From Deltaproteobacteria bacterium (GTDB lineage Bacteria; Desulfobacterota; Binatia; UBA9968; JAJDTQ01), in the NCBI GenBank assembly GCA_028818775.1, contig JAPPNE010000146.1:1-34125 (forward strand): 34,125 bases of DNA, written 5' to 3'. Both the position numbers and the translations under genes were made by a program. Below are positions 7,457 through 15,153 of the stretch, one piece after another (within the stretch, counting starts at the first letter, position 1; each line of letters begins with the position of its first letter). Under the pieces are notes generated by a model. It did not search any database. It was not told the origin of the DNA and worked only from the letters and a program-made list of their open reading frames with translations.

Positions 7457-8848
7457 ATGCTCGACGTGCTGATTTCCAATGCCGAAATTATCCATGCCAA
7501 GGGCCGCTACAACGCCTCGGTAGGCGTTCAGGACGGCCTCATCGCCGGAATCTACCAGCCCGGGGCCGAGCCCGAGGCGGGCGAGGTGGTGGACGCCTCC
7601 GGGCTGGCGCTGATCCCCGGCGCGGTGGACATGCATTCGCACCACCGCGAGGGCGGCGAGCCCGGCGGCTACGACTACAAGGAGAACATCCACACCGCCA
7701 CCATGCAGTGCGCCGCCGGCGGCGTCACCACGTCGGTGGCCATGCCCAACGTGACGCCGCCGCCCAACACGGTGCCGCGCCTCGAACAGTTGTTCTCGGT
7801 CTACGAGCGCGAGTCGATCATCGACTTCAACGTAAACCCGGCCGGCACCATCCCGGAAGAGATCCCCAAGCTGGCCAAGATGGGCATCGGCGCATTCAAG
7901 GTGTTCATGGTGGTGGACACCGGCCGGGACTATCCGCACATGCCGGGCATCGGCGTCCACGACCACGGCAAGATCATGGAGATCATGGAGGCCTGCGCGG
8001 CGGCCAACGTACCGCTCATGGTCCATCCCCACGACCAGCCTCTCATGGACTACATCGAGAAGAAGTACTGGGACCGGGGGGAGCGCGACTGCCTGGCCTA
8101 CGCCAAAGCCTATGCCGAACACGACGGGGTGATCTGGGAAACCGCCATCCAGTTCCTCATCCGCCTGCAGGCGGCCACCGGTGTGCACCTGCACGTGCTG
8201 CACGTCCAGACCGAGGGCACCGTGGAGATGATCCGCCGCGCCAAGGACGCCGGCCGGCGGGTGACCGCCGAGGTCAACCCCTGGGCGATCTTCCTGGGGT
8301 CGGACTGGAGCGAGATCGAGCGGCTGGGCTCCTACGCCCTCTCCTACTGGATCCCGGAAAAGAACTCGCCGGCCCTGTGGGAGGGTCTGCGCGACGGCAC
8401 CATCGACATCGTCGCCACCGACCACGCGCCGCACACGCGCGAGGAGAAGGAGATCGGCTGGGAGGACGGCTGGAAGGCGCACACCGGCACGCCGTCCGCG
8501 CAATATTACATGAGCCTGCTCATGGACGCCGCCTCCAAGGGCAAGATCTCGCTGGAGCGCATGGTCGAGGCCACCTCCACCCTGCCGGCGCGCATCTTCG
8601 GCGTGCACAACAAGGGCCGCATCGAGGTGGGCTACGACGCCGACCTGGCGCTGGTGGACCTGAACGCCGAGAAGGAGATCCGCGACGAGGACGTGCTCAG
8701 CAAAATCGGCTGGAGCCCCTACGCCGGGCGCACGCTCAAGGGCTGGCCGGTACGCACGTTCGTGCGCGGCACCACCGTGTACCGCGACGGCAAGGTAGTG
8801 GGAAAGAAGGGCCACGGCCGGCAGGCCAAGGCCACGTACCCCGGGTAG
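7457..8848 (+). CDS. Dihydroorotase/hydantoinase-like cyclic amidohydrolase
   Basis: A metal-dependent amidohydrolase of 463 residues with the full binuclear site visible: His60 and His62 in DMHSHH, Lys148 (bridging carboxylated lysine) in GAFKVFM, His190 in MVHPHD, a histidine around 246 in VHLHVLH, and Asp322 in VATDHAPH. The N-terminal strands and the C-terminal segment GYDADLALVDL form the small beta domain of the family. Such enzymes open cyclic amides: dihydroorotate, hydantoins, allantoin. No pyrimidine or purine catabolic genes adjoin it, so the substrate is open; a hydantoinase or allantoinase-like role is as likely as dihydroorotase. AAGGAGA lies six bases before the ATG. Confidence 0.9.
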   Translation: MLDVLISNAEIIHAKGRYNASVGVQDGLIAGIYQPGAEPEAGEVVDASGLALIPGAVDMHSHHREGGEPGGYDYKENIHTATMQCAAGGVTTSVAMPNVTPPPNTVPRLEQLFSVYERESIIDFNVNPAGTIPEEIPKLAKMGIGAFKVFMVVDTGRDYPHMPGIGVHDHGKIMEIMEACAAANVPLMVHPHDQPLMDYIEKKYWDRGERDCLAYAKAYAEHDGVIWETAIQFLIRLQAATGVHLHVLHVQTEGTVEMIRRAKDAGRRVTAEVNPWAIFLGSDWSEIERLGSYALSYWIPEKNSPALWEGLRDGTIDIVATDHAPHTREEKEIGWEDGWKAHTGTPSAQYYMSLLMDAASKGKISLERMVEATSTLPARIFGVHNKGRIEVGYDADLALVDLNAEKEIRDEDVLSKIGWSPYAGRTLKGWPVRTFVRGTTVYRDGKVVGKKGHGRQAKATYPG

Positions 8849-8872
8849 CCGGCTCAGAACGCCTGACGCCGG

Positions 8873-9628
8873 TCAAGCGATAAACACCCGGCCGCCGTCC
8901 ACGTTGATCACCTGCCCGGTGATCATGTCGCTGTCGTCGGAGGCGAGAAACGCCACGACTCCGTCGAGGTCGCTCGGAAGGAGGTGGCGCTCGACGCAGC
9001 GCTGGCGCAGCATGTGCTCGGAGGGCGTTTCCGGCGCTTCCCGCGCCTGCGAGGTGTCGACGCCGCCCGGAGCGATGGCGTTCACGTTGATGTTGAAGGG
9101 GCCGAGGTCCGTGGCCAGGGCTCGGGTGAGGCCGATGACGCCCATCTTGGACGACACGTACTCGTGGCTCAGGGTGCGGCCGTGGAGCGCCACGCCGGAG
9201 CTGATGTTGACGATCTTCCCCTTGGGCGAGCGCTTCATGTAGGGCACCACCGCCCGGGCCGCGAGATACGTCCCGGTGAGGTTCACCGCGATGATGCGGT
9301 GCCAGTCCGCCACGTCCGCCTCTTCGATGGGCACCCTTGGTGTGTTGCGCACGATGCCGGCGTTGTTCACCAGGATATCGATGCTGCCGAAGTGGTCGAA
9401 GGCCTTCCTGGCTCCGTCGAGGGTCTGCTGCTCGGAGGTCACGTCCATTTCGAGCGCCAGGGCCTTGCGGCCCTCCGCCGCCACCAGCCGGGCGGTCCCT
9501 TCCACCCCGGCGAAGTTCACGTCGGTGGCGCACACGTGGGCGCCCTCCTCCGCTAGCCGCACCGCATAAGTTCGCCCCAGGCCCGTGGCCGCGCCAGTGA
9601 CCAGCGCAACCCGATTAAGGAGCCGCAT
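8873..9628 (-). CDS. Short-chain dehydrogenase/reductase
   Basis: A classical SDR of 251 residues: NAD(P)-binding TGAATGLG at 11-18, NNAG at 88-91, and the catalytic Ser around 143-144 with Tyr157 and Lys161 (EYVSSK). The C-terminal end TGQVINVDGGRVFIA is typical of FabG-like reductases. An acidic Asp36 after the second strand (CATDVN) favours NAD over NADP. The substrate is not predictable. Its ATG lies inside the end of the ogt gene (14-base overlap), so the two are translationally coupled although their functions are unrelated. It converges with the amidohydrolase gene, with only 24 bases between the stops. Confidence 0.92.
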   Translation of the reverse strand: MRLLNRVALVTGAATGLGRTYAVRLAEEGAHVCATDVNFAGVEGTARLVAAEGRKALALEMDVTSEQQTLDGARKAFDHFGSIDILVNNAGIVRNTPRVPIEEADVADWHRIIAVNLTGTYLAARAVVPYMKRSPKGKIVNISSGVALHGRTLSHEYVSSKMGVIGLTRALATDLGPFNINVNAIAPGGVDTSQAREAPETPSEHMLRQRCVERHLLPSDLDGVVAFLASDDSDMITGQVINVDGGRVFIA

Positions 9629-10181
9629 GCCCTTGCTCCGGTTCCCGACCGAACGGGTCCGCTGTCGTACCGGACCGCAGCCCTGTGGCCGCTTCCCGCA
9701 TGTTGCCGACGACGTGACGCCGTTCCAGGTCCAGCAGGTACTTCTTGATGTCGAGGCCGCCCGCGTACCCCGTCAACCGCCCGTCTCCGCCGATGACCCG
9801 ATGGCACGGAATGATGATGGGAATCGGGTTGCGCCCATTGGCCGCCCCCACCGCGCGCACCGCTGCCGACTGCCCCAAGGCGCGGGCCTGTTCGCCGTAG
9901 GAACGGGTTTCACCGTAGGGGATGTCCTGCAAAGCGCGCCACGCGCGCAACTGAAACGGGGTGCCCGCGGGCGCCACCGGCAGGTGAAAGGCCTTGCGCC
10001 GCCCCGCGAAGTACTCGTCGAGTTGGCGCCGCGCCTCCGCCACCACCGTCCCGCCCCGGCGCCAGCCGTCCTCCACCTTGCCGGGATGCCGCCCCCGAGA
10101 GAAGCTGATCATCCTGAGCGCGGACTCGTCCGCAACGATCAAGAGTGCGCCGAGAGGACTCTCCATCCAATCGTAGTACAT
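9615..10181 (-). CDS. ogt: Methylated-DNA--[protein]-cysteine S-methyltransferase (Ogt/MGMT)
   Basis: A protein of 188 residues. The suicide cysteine Cys126 lies in IIIPCHRVIG, preceded by the DNA-binding helix segment RAVGAANGRNPIP and the QLRAWRALQDIPYGET motif. It transfers O6-methyl groups from guanine in damaged DNA to itself. The start at 10181 (MYYDWMESPLG) is preceded by GGGAGGGGAGC; an earlier in-frame start is unsupported. About 25 extra residues after the conserved core form a charged tail that contains the overlap with the SDR start, which suggests the coding end was extended. No Ada-type N-terminal zinc domain is present. Confidence 0.95.
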   Translation of the reverse strand: MYYDWMESPLGALLIVADESALRMISFSRGRHPGKVEDGWRRGGTVVAEARRQLDEYFAGRRKAFHLPVAPAGTPFQLRAWRALQDIPYGETRSYGEQARALGQSAAVRAVGAANGRNPIPIIIPCHRVIGGDGRLTGYAGGLDIKKYLLDLERRHVVGNMREAATGLRSGTTADPFGREPEQGHAAP

Positions 10182-10251
10182 GCTCCCCTCCCTAGTAGTT
10201 TGTCCGGTTCGTTCGCACGACAATCCGCGGGATCGCTCGGTCGCCAGCCAG

Positions 10252-10881
10252 CTAACCTTCCGCCTTCGCGGCCGCCGCCTTGCGCGCCTCCAGTTCCGCC
10301 GCCTCGGCGGCGGTCTTGCCCCACATGGGCGGATCCTTGAGGTACTCGTCCTCTTCCGGCGTGTTGGGGCGGCCCAGGACCGCGTTGCGATGGGGGAAGC
10401 GGCCGAAGCGCTTGATGGCGGCGTGGTGGCCGACCGCCGAGCGCATGGAGTCCTCGACCCCGAGGCTGCCGTACAGCACCAGCGCGCGTTCCTGGTCGGC
10501 CAGTTGCTCGCTGTGCTCGAACGGCAGGTAGATGAAGGTCCTGGGCCAGCGGGAGAGGCCGCGGTCGTAACCCTTTGCCAAGGCGTAGCCGGCCACCTCG
10601 CGCGCCTTGGGGTCGGTAGCGAAGGCGCGCGGCGTGCCGCGAAAGATGTTGCGCGGGAACTGGTCCAGGCACAGGATCAAGGTCAGGCAGTCTTCGACGG
10701 TCTCCTTGAAGTGGTCGAACTCGCCCGCCGCGGCCCGCTCCTGGACTTCGGTATAGTGGTCGACCAAGTATTGATCGAACTCCGGCGTGGAGCGGAACCA
10801 AACCTGGCGCTTGTCCATCTCCGTGCTCAGGTCCAGCGTTTCAAACCAGAAAGTGAGTATTTCTTTCGATAAGGGTTCCAC
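10252..10881 (-). CDS. DUF924 family protein
   Basis: A protein of about 209 residues of the DUF924 family, recognisable by LTFWF near the N-terminus, LCLDQFPRNIFRGTPRAFATD in the middle (two segments) and the FEHSEQLADQE stretch. The fold is an all-helical repeat and the biochemical function is not known to me. I choose the GTG at 10881 (VEPLSKEIL) because GGAGGG precedes it and homologues start just before the LxFWF motif. The frame stays open upstream to 10992, but those codons look non-coding. The C-terminus is alanine/lysine rich. The gene diverges from the arsS-like gene. Confidence 0.82.
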   Translation of the reverse strand: MEPLSKEILTFWFETLDLSTEMDKRQVWFRSTPEFDQYLVDHYTEVQERAAAGEFDHFKETVEDCLTLILCLDQFPRNIFRGTPRAFATDPKAREVAGYALAKGYDRGLSRWPRTFIYLPFEHSEQLADQERALVLYGSLGVEDSMRSAVGHHAAIKRFGRFPHRNAVLGRPNTPEEDEYLKDPPMWGKTAAEAAELEARKAAAAKAEG

Positions 10882-11003
10882 GCGCCCTCCGTGGGTACGG
10901 CGGTGGCGAGCGGGCGAAACCGCTGAACGCGTTGTCAGAGGGGCTCCGACGCCGGCACCGTGCCAAATAAATTGGCTGCAAGTCTTGACCAAGACAAACC
11001 CAA

Positions 11004-12023
11004 TTGCAACACTGCCGGGAACCCCGTCGTTCGGGGGTAGAATTCCGTGCCCGGGAGGCTGTCACGCTATATTTCGACGACAAGGTCAGGGCCAGCGGCC
11101 GCTCGCTGCGAAAGCAGAAGCTCCAAGTGCTCCAGGTGAACATGGGGAAGTACTGCAACCAGTCGTGCTTCCACTGCCACGTGGAGGCCGGGCCCGGCCG
11201 CAAGGAGATGATGGACCGGAACACCGTGGACGACGTGCTGCGGTTCCTGGAGAAATCCGACATCCCCACCGTGGACATCACCGGAGGCGCGCCCGAACTG
11301 AACCCCCACTTCGACCACCTGGTAGAGTCCTGCAAGGCTCTCGGACGCCACGTCATGGACCGGTGCAACCTCACGGTGTTCTACGAGGAGGGCAAGGAGT
11401 ACCTGCCCGAGTTCTTCAAGAGCCACCAAGTCGAGGTTGTCTGCTCGCTGCCCTGCTACACCAAGGAGAACGTGGACAGCCAGCGCGGCAACGGCACGTT
11501 CGAGTTGAGCGTGCGCGGATTGCAGGAGCTCAACCGCCTGGGCTACGGACAGCCCGATTCAGGGCTTGAGCTCAACCTCGTCTACAACCCCATGGGCAAC
11601 TACCTGCCGCCGCCCCAGGAGGAACTCGAAGGCGACTACCGGCGCATGCTCGGCGACGATTTCGGCATCGTCTTCAACCACCTCTATTGCCTGACCAACA
11701 TGCCCATTACCCGCTTCAAGAAGTTCCTCAAGCAGCGGGACCAGTACGACGACTACCTGCAGCTCCTGGAGGACAACTTCAACGCCGAGACGGTGGAGAA
11801 GGTGATGTGCCGGGACCTGTTGAGCGTGGGATGGGACGGCGCGGTGTACGACTGCGACTTCAACCAGATGCTCGAGATGCCGCTGGGCCAGGTCAACGGG
11901 ACCCGGCCCCACATCCGGGATCTCGCCGCGGCCGACTTCGAGGATCAGCCCATCCTCACGGGGAACCACTGCTACGCCTGCACCGCCGGCACCGGCAGCA
12001 GTTGCGGCGGCGCGTTGCTTTAA
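11004..12023 (+). CDS. arsS: ArsS-type radical SAM enzyme (arsenosugar biosynthesis)
   Basis: A radical SAM protein of about 339 residues. The 4Fe-4S motif CNQSCFHCHVEAGP follows VLQVNMGKY, and ITGGAPELNPHF is the SAM-binding GGxPE-like segment. A second C-terminal domain ends in HCYACTAGTGSSCGG, a cysteine motif characteristic of ArsS-type proteins; some relatives carry selenocysteine there, but this copy encodes Cys (TGC). In the arsenosugar route such an enzyme builds the adenosyl-arsenic intermediate after ArsM methylation; ArsM is not in this window. The start is doubtful: the only in-frame start codon before the motif is TTG at 11004, without a Shine-Dalgarno. The next gene is the usual partner glycosyltransferase, 33 bases on. 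Confidence 0.85.
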   Translation: MQHCREPRRSGVEFRAREAVTLYFDDKVRASGRSLRKQKLQVLQVNMGKYCNQSCFHCHVEAGPGRKEMMDRNTVDDVLRFLEKSDIPTVDITGGAPELNPHFDHLVESCKALGRHVMDRCNLTVFYEEGKEYLPEFFKSHQVEVVCSLPCYTKENVDSQRGNGTFELSVRGLQELNRLGYGQPDSGLELNLVYNPMGNYLPPPQEELEGDYRRMLGDDFGIVFNHLYCLTNMPITRFKKFLKQRDQYDDYLQLLEDNFNAETVEKVMCRDLLSVGWDGAVYDCDFNQMLEMPLGQVNGTRPHIRDLAAADFEDQPILTGNHCYACTAGTGSSCGGALL

Positions 12024-12056
12024 GACGAAACCGTCCGGCGGGCGACCCACCCGTCC

Positions 12057-12734
12057 ATGCGGCTCTCCATCATTATTCCCGTCCTCAACGAGGAGCGGAC
12101 CATCGCGGCCACCCTCGCGGATCTCGACCGCACGGAGGCCTTCGAGGTCATTGTGGTCGACGGCGGCAGCACGGACCGGACGGCGGAGGTCGTGCGCGCA
12201 ACCTCCGCGCGGCTCGTGGTCTCGCCCAGAGGCCGGGCCATGCAGATGAACGCGGGCGCGCGCCAGGCCGCCGGCGACGTGCTGCTCTTCCTGCACGCCG
12301 ACACCAGACTCCCCGCCGGCGCGAGCCGGGACATCCGCGAATGCATGGCGGACGCCCGCTGCGTGGGCGGACGCTTCGACATCCGCCTGGACAGCACACG
12401 CCCGCTGCTCCGCCTCGTCGGGCGCATGATCAGCCTGCGCTCCCGGCTGACCCGGGTCGCCACCGGCGACCAGGCCATCTTCGTGCGCCGCGCCGTGTTC
12501 GAGCGTCTCGGCGGCTTCCCGGAAATGCCGCTCATGGAGGACGTGGCGTTCTCGCGCGCGCTCAAGAAGGAAGGGAGCATCGCGTGTCTCCGGGCGCGCG
12601 TGACAAGCTCGGCGCGCCGCTGGGAGCAGCACGGCCCGGTACGCACCATCCTGCTCATGTGGGCGCTTAAGCTCCTCTATCTCGCCGGCGTGCCGCCGAC
12701 CCGGTTGAAGCGCCTGTACGGCGACGCGCGCTAG
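12057..12734 (+). CDS. TIGR04283-type family 2 glycosyltransferase
   Basis: A GT-A fold glycosyltransferase of 225 residues: SIIIPVLNEERTI at the N-terminus, VVDGGSTDRT for nucleotide binding, GRAMQMNAGA, then the metal-binding LFLHADTRLP. The later segment ATGDQAIFVRR and GGFPEMPLMEDVAFSRALK are the acceptor-side elements of the TIGR04283 group. Members often sit beside ArsS-like radical SAM proteins, as here, and are thought to take part in arsenosugar-type synthesis; the donor and acceptor are unproven. No clear ribosome-binding site precedes the ATG, which suggests coupling to arsS translation. Confidence 0.88.
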   Translation: MRLSIIIPVLNEERTIAATLADLDRTEAFEVIVVDGGSTDRTAEVVRATSARLVVSPRGRAMQMNAGARQAAGDVLLFLHADTRLPAGASRDIRECMADARCVGGRFDIRLDSTRPLLRLVGRMISLRSRLTRVATGDQAIFVRRAVFERLGGFPEMPLMEDVAFSRALKKEGSIACLRARVTSSARRWEQHGPVRTILLMWALKLLYLAGVPPTRLKRLYGDAR

Positions 12735-12789
12735 TGGACATGACAATCCGGCAGGCTCCCCGCTCCCGGCGCTTCGGAAGCCGCGAACT

Positions 12790-12819
12790 TTGACCGTTTC
12801 ACGGGCTTTGTGCTAGTGT
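12790..12819 (+). promoter_or_regulatory. Candidate promoter of the aminotransferase/permease operon
   Basis: TTGACC (12790-12795), an 18-base spacer and TAGTGT (12814-12819), preceded by TTTGTGC. It lies 39 bases before the aminotransferase ATG, in the only sizeable gap after the glycosyltransferase. It resembles the candidate promoter at 26571-26600. Confidence 0.45.
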
Positions 12820-12857
12820 CCTTTGTTTCAGCGAGGGTTGGACATACGGAAATTCAC

Positions 12858-14150
12858 ATGGAATCGAGCAGGCAGCAGGAGATCGTCGCAAAGCACAAGG
12901 AGTACCTGTTCTCCTGCGTGGCCAACTACTACGAAGAGCCGCTGGTGGTGGACCACGCCAAGGACTCGCTGGTCTACGATGTGGACGGACGCGAGTACCT
13001 GGATTTCTTCGGCGGCATCGTCACCATCAGCGTCGGCCACTGCAACGACACGGTGGTGGCGGCCATCGAGGAGCAGGTCCGCAAGGTCCAGCACACCTCC
13101 ACGCTCTACCCCACCGAGCCCCACGTGCGCCTGGCCGAGAAGCTCGCGGCCATCACGCCCGGGGCGCTCCGGAAGTCCTTCTTCACCAACAGCGGCACCG
13201 AGGCCAACGAGACCGCGGTGCTGGTGGCGCAGCTCTATACCCGCTCCCAGGACGTCATCGCCCTGCGCCACGGCTACAGCGGCCGCACCCAGCTTGCCAT
13301 GAGCCTCACCGGGCACTACACCTGGCGCCTGACCCCCACCGCGAGCCCGAACATCCACCACATCCCCAACGCCTACTGCTACCGCTGCCCGTTCGGGCTC
13401 ACGTACCCGAGTTGCGACCTCAAGTGCGCCAGGGATCTGGAGGGCGCCATTCAGACGGCCACGTCGGGCAAGGTCGCCGCCTTCATCGCCGAGCCCATCC
13501 AGGGAGTCGGGGGTTTCATCACGCCGCCCAGGGAATACTTCCGGGAAGTAGCGGACATCGTGCACAAGTACGGCGGCCTTTTCATCTGCGACGAAGTGCA
13601 GACGGGTTGGGGCCGCACCGGCGGCAAGATGTTCGGCATCGAGCAATGGGACGTGGAGCCCGACATCATGACCTTCGCCAAGGGCATGGCCAACGGCGTG
13701 CCCATCGGCGGCACCATCACCCGGCCGGAGATCGCCGACAGCGTCAAGGGGCTGTCCCTCTCCACCTTCGGGGGAAATCCGGTGACCTGCGCCGCGGCGC
13801 TGGCCACCATCGAGGTGGTCGAGAACCAGGGGCTGGTGGCCAATGCGGCGGAGCGCGGGCATCAGCTCCGGGAGGGCCTGCTGGGCCTCCAGCAGAAGTA
13901 CCCGCTCATGGGCGACGTCCGCGGCATGGGCCTCATGCAGGCCGTGGAAATGGTGGGTCCGGACAAGACGCCGAGCCCGGAAGCCGTGGCCCGGCTCTTC
14001 GAGCTGACCAAGCAAAACGGCCTGCTCGTCGGCAAGGGCGGGCTCATGGGCAACGTCATCCGCGTCACCCCGGCGCTCACCGTCACCAAGGACCAGGTGG
14101 ACGAGGCGCTGGAGCGGCTCGACCGCTCGCTGGGACAGATGGGACTATAG
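12858..14150 (+). CDS. Class III PLP-dependent aminotransferase
   Basis: A fold-type I aminotransferase of 430 residues. NSGTEANE (111-118) binds the PLP phosphate, Asp245 in ICDEVQTGWGRTG contacts the pyridine nitrogen, and Lys275 in MTFAKGMANG forms the Schiff base. This is the AGXT2/ornithine/GABA-transaminase group, annotated generally as an aspartate aminotransferase family protein. The insert CYRCPFGLTYPSCDLKC (174-190) with four cysteines marks the subgroup. The ATG at 12858 is chosen over an earlier frame start because the conserved sequence begins there. The two ABC permease genes start 10 bases after its stop. Probable role: transamination of the amino compound or amino acid the transporter imports. 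Confidence 0.9.
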   Translation: MESSRQQEIVAKHKEYLFSCVANYYEEPLVVDHAKDSLVYDVDGREYLDFFGGIVTISVGHCNDTVVAAIEEQVRKVQHTSTLYPTEPHVRLAEKLAAITPGALRKSFFTNSGTEANETAVLVAQLYTRSQDVIALRHGYSGRTQLAMSLTGHYTWRLTPTASPNIHHIPNAYCYRCPFGLTYPSCDLKCARDLEGAIQTATSGKVAAFIAEPIQGVGGFITPPREYFREVADIVHKYGGLFICDEVQTGWGRTGGKMFGIEQWDVEPDIMTFAKGMANGVPIGGTITRPEIADSVKGLSLSTFGGNPVTCAAALATIEVVENQGLVANAAERGHQLREGLLGLQQKYPLMGDVRGMGLMQAVEMVGPDKTPSPEAVARLFELTKQNGLLVGKGGLMGNVIRVTPALTVTKDQVDEALERLDRSLGQMGL

Positions 14151-14160
14151 GACCGGTCGA

Positions 14161-15153
14161 ATGATTCGGCGCAGGATAATCGGAGCCGTGCCCGTCCTGA
14201 TCGGGATGTCCTTCCTGGTCTTCCTGCTGATGCAGCTCGCGCCCGGAGACCCGGTGACGCTGCTGCTCGGCGAGGACGCGGAGCCCCACGAAATCGAGGA
14301 GGTCACGCGCGAGTGGGGGCTCGATCAACCCATCATCGTGCAGTACTGGCAGTTCGTGTCCCAGGCGGTCCAGGGGAACTTCGGCGAGTCCATGCGTTAC
14401 GGCGAGCCGGTGACGCAACTCGTGGTCGAGCGCCTTCCGGCCACCGTGGAGCTGGCGCTGGCGAGCCTGCTGGTCGCCATCATCATCGCGCTCCCCATCG
14501 GGGTCTACTCCGCCATCAAACACAACTCCATGTGGGACCACTCGGGCATGACCGTGGCGCTGATAGGCATATCGCTGCCCAACTTCTGGCTCGGCATCAT
14601 GCTCATCTTCTTCCTCGGGGGTCAGCTCAACCTGCTGCCGGTGGCGGGCCGGCTCACCTACGGCGTCAACGTGGTGCCGGTGACCAACCTCATGCTCGTG
14701 GACGCCCTGATCGCCGGCGACCTCGCGGCCTTCTGGGACGCGCTCAAGCACATCCTGTTGCCCGCCATTACCCTGGGGACGAGCTTCGCCGCCATTATCA
14801 CGCGCATCTCGCGCTCCAGCGTGCTGGAGGTCATCCGCCAGGACTACATCACCACCGCCCGCGCCAAGGGACTGAGCGAGCGCACGGTGATCTGGAAGCA
14901 CACGCTCCGGAACGCGCTCATCACCATCATCACCATCCTGGGGCTTCAGCTCGGCGCCCTGCTGAGCGGCTCGGTCATTACCGAAACGGTGTTCTCCTGG
15001 CCGGGCATCGGCAGCCTGCTCATCCAGGCCATCACCACCCGGGACTACAAGCTCGCCCAGGGGGTGATCTTCTTCTTCGCCATGGTCTATTTCTTCGTCA
15101 ACCTGACGGTCGACCTGCTGTACACCTGGGTCGATCCGAGGATACGGCTGTGA
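14161..15153 (+). CDS. DppB-type peptide/nickel ABC transporter permease
   Basis: An inner-membrane permease of 330 residues with a TM helix at 7-27, a periplasmic loop containing GDPVTLLLGEDAEP, and five more TM helices. The start MIRRRIIGAVPVLIGMSFLV and the LAPGDP loop are hallmarks of the DppB/OppB family. The ATPase-contacting EAA-type loop is the stretch RQDYITTARAKGLSERTVIW. It pairs with the next gene to form the membrane channel. The stop overlaps the GTG of the partner by four bases. No ATPase or binding protein genes lie in the window, so the transporter must borrow them. Confidence 0.94.
   Translation: MIRRRIIGAVPVLIGMSFLVFLLMQLAPGDPVTLLLGEDAEPHEIEEVTREWGLDQPIIVQYWQFVSQAVQGNFGESMRYGEPVTQLVVERLPATVELALASLLVAIIIALPIGVYSAIKHNSMWDHSGMTVALIGISLPNFWLGIMLIFFLGGQLNLLPVAGRLTYGVNVVPVTNLMLVDALIAGDLAAFWDALKHILLPAITLGTSFAAIITRISRSSVLEVIRQDYITTARAKGLSERTVIWKHTLRNALITIITILGLQLGALLSGSVITETVFSWPGIGSLLIQAITTRDYKLAQGVIFFFAMVYFFVNLTVDLLYTWVDPRIRL

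Noticed and set aside
10986-11013. Promoter for arsS at TTGACC (10985-10990)
   Set aside because: No acceptable -10 hexamer at 16-19 bases; AACACT is too poor to list as a feature.
11997-12020. Selenocysteine in the radical SAM C-terminal motif
   Set aside because: The codon is TGC and no in-frame TGA occurs before the normal TAA stop.
11559-12746. Long antisense frame opposite arsS and the glycosyltransferase
   Set aside because: Sequence is His/Gly/Val-rich and shows no family motif, whereas the plus strand carries clear motifs.
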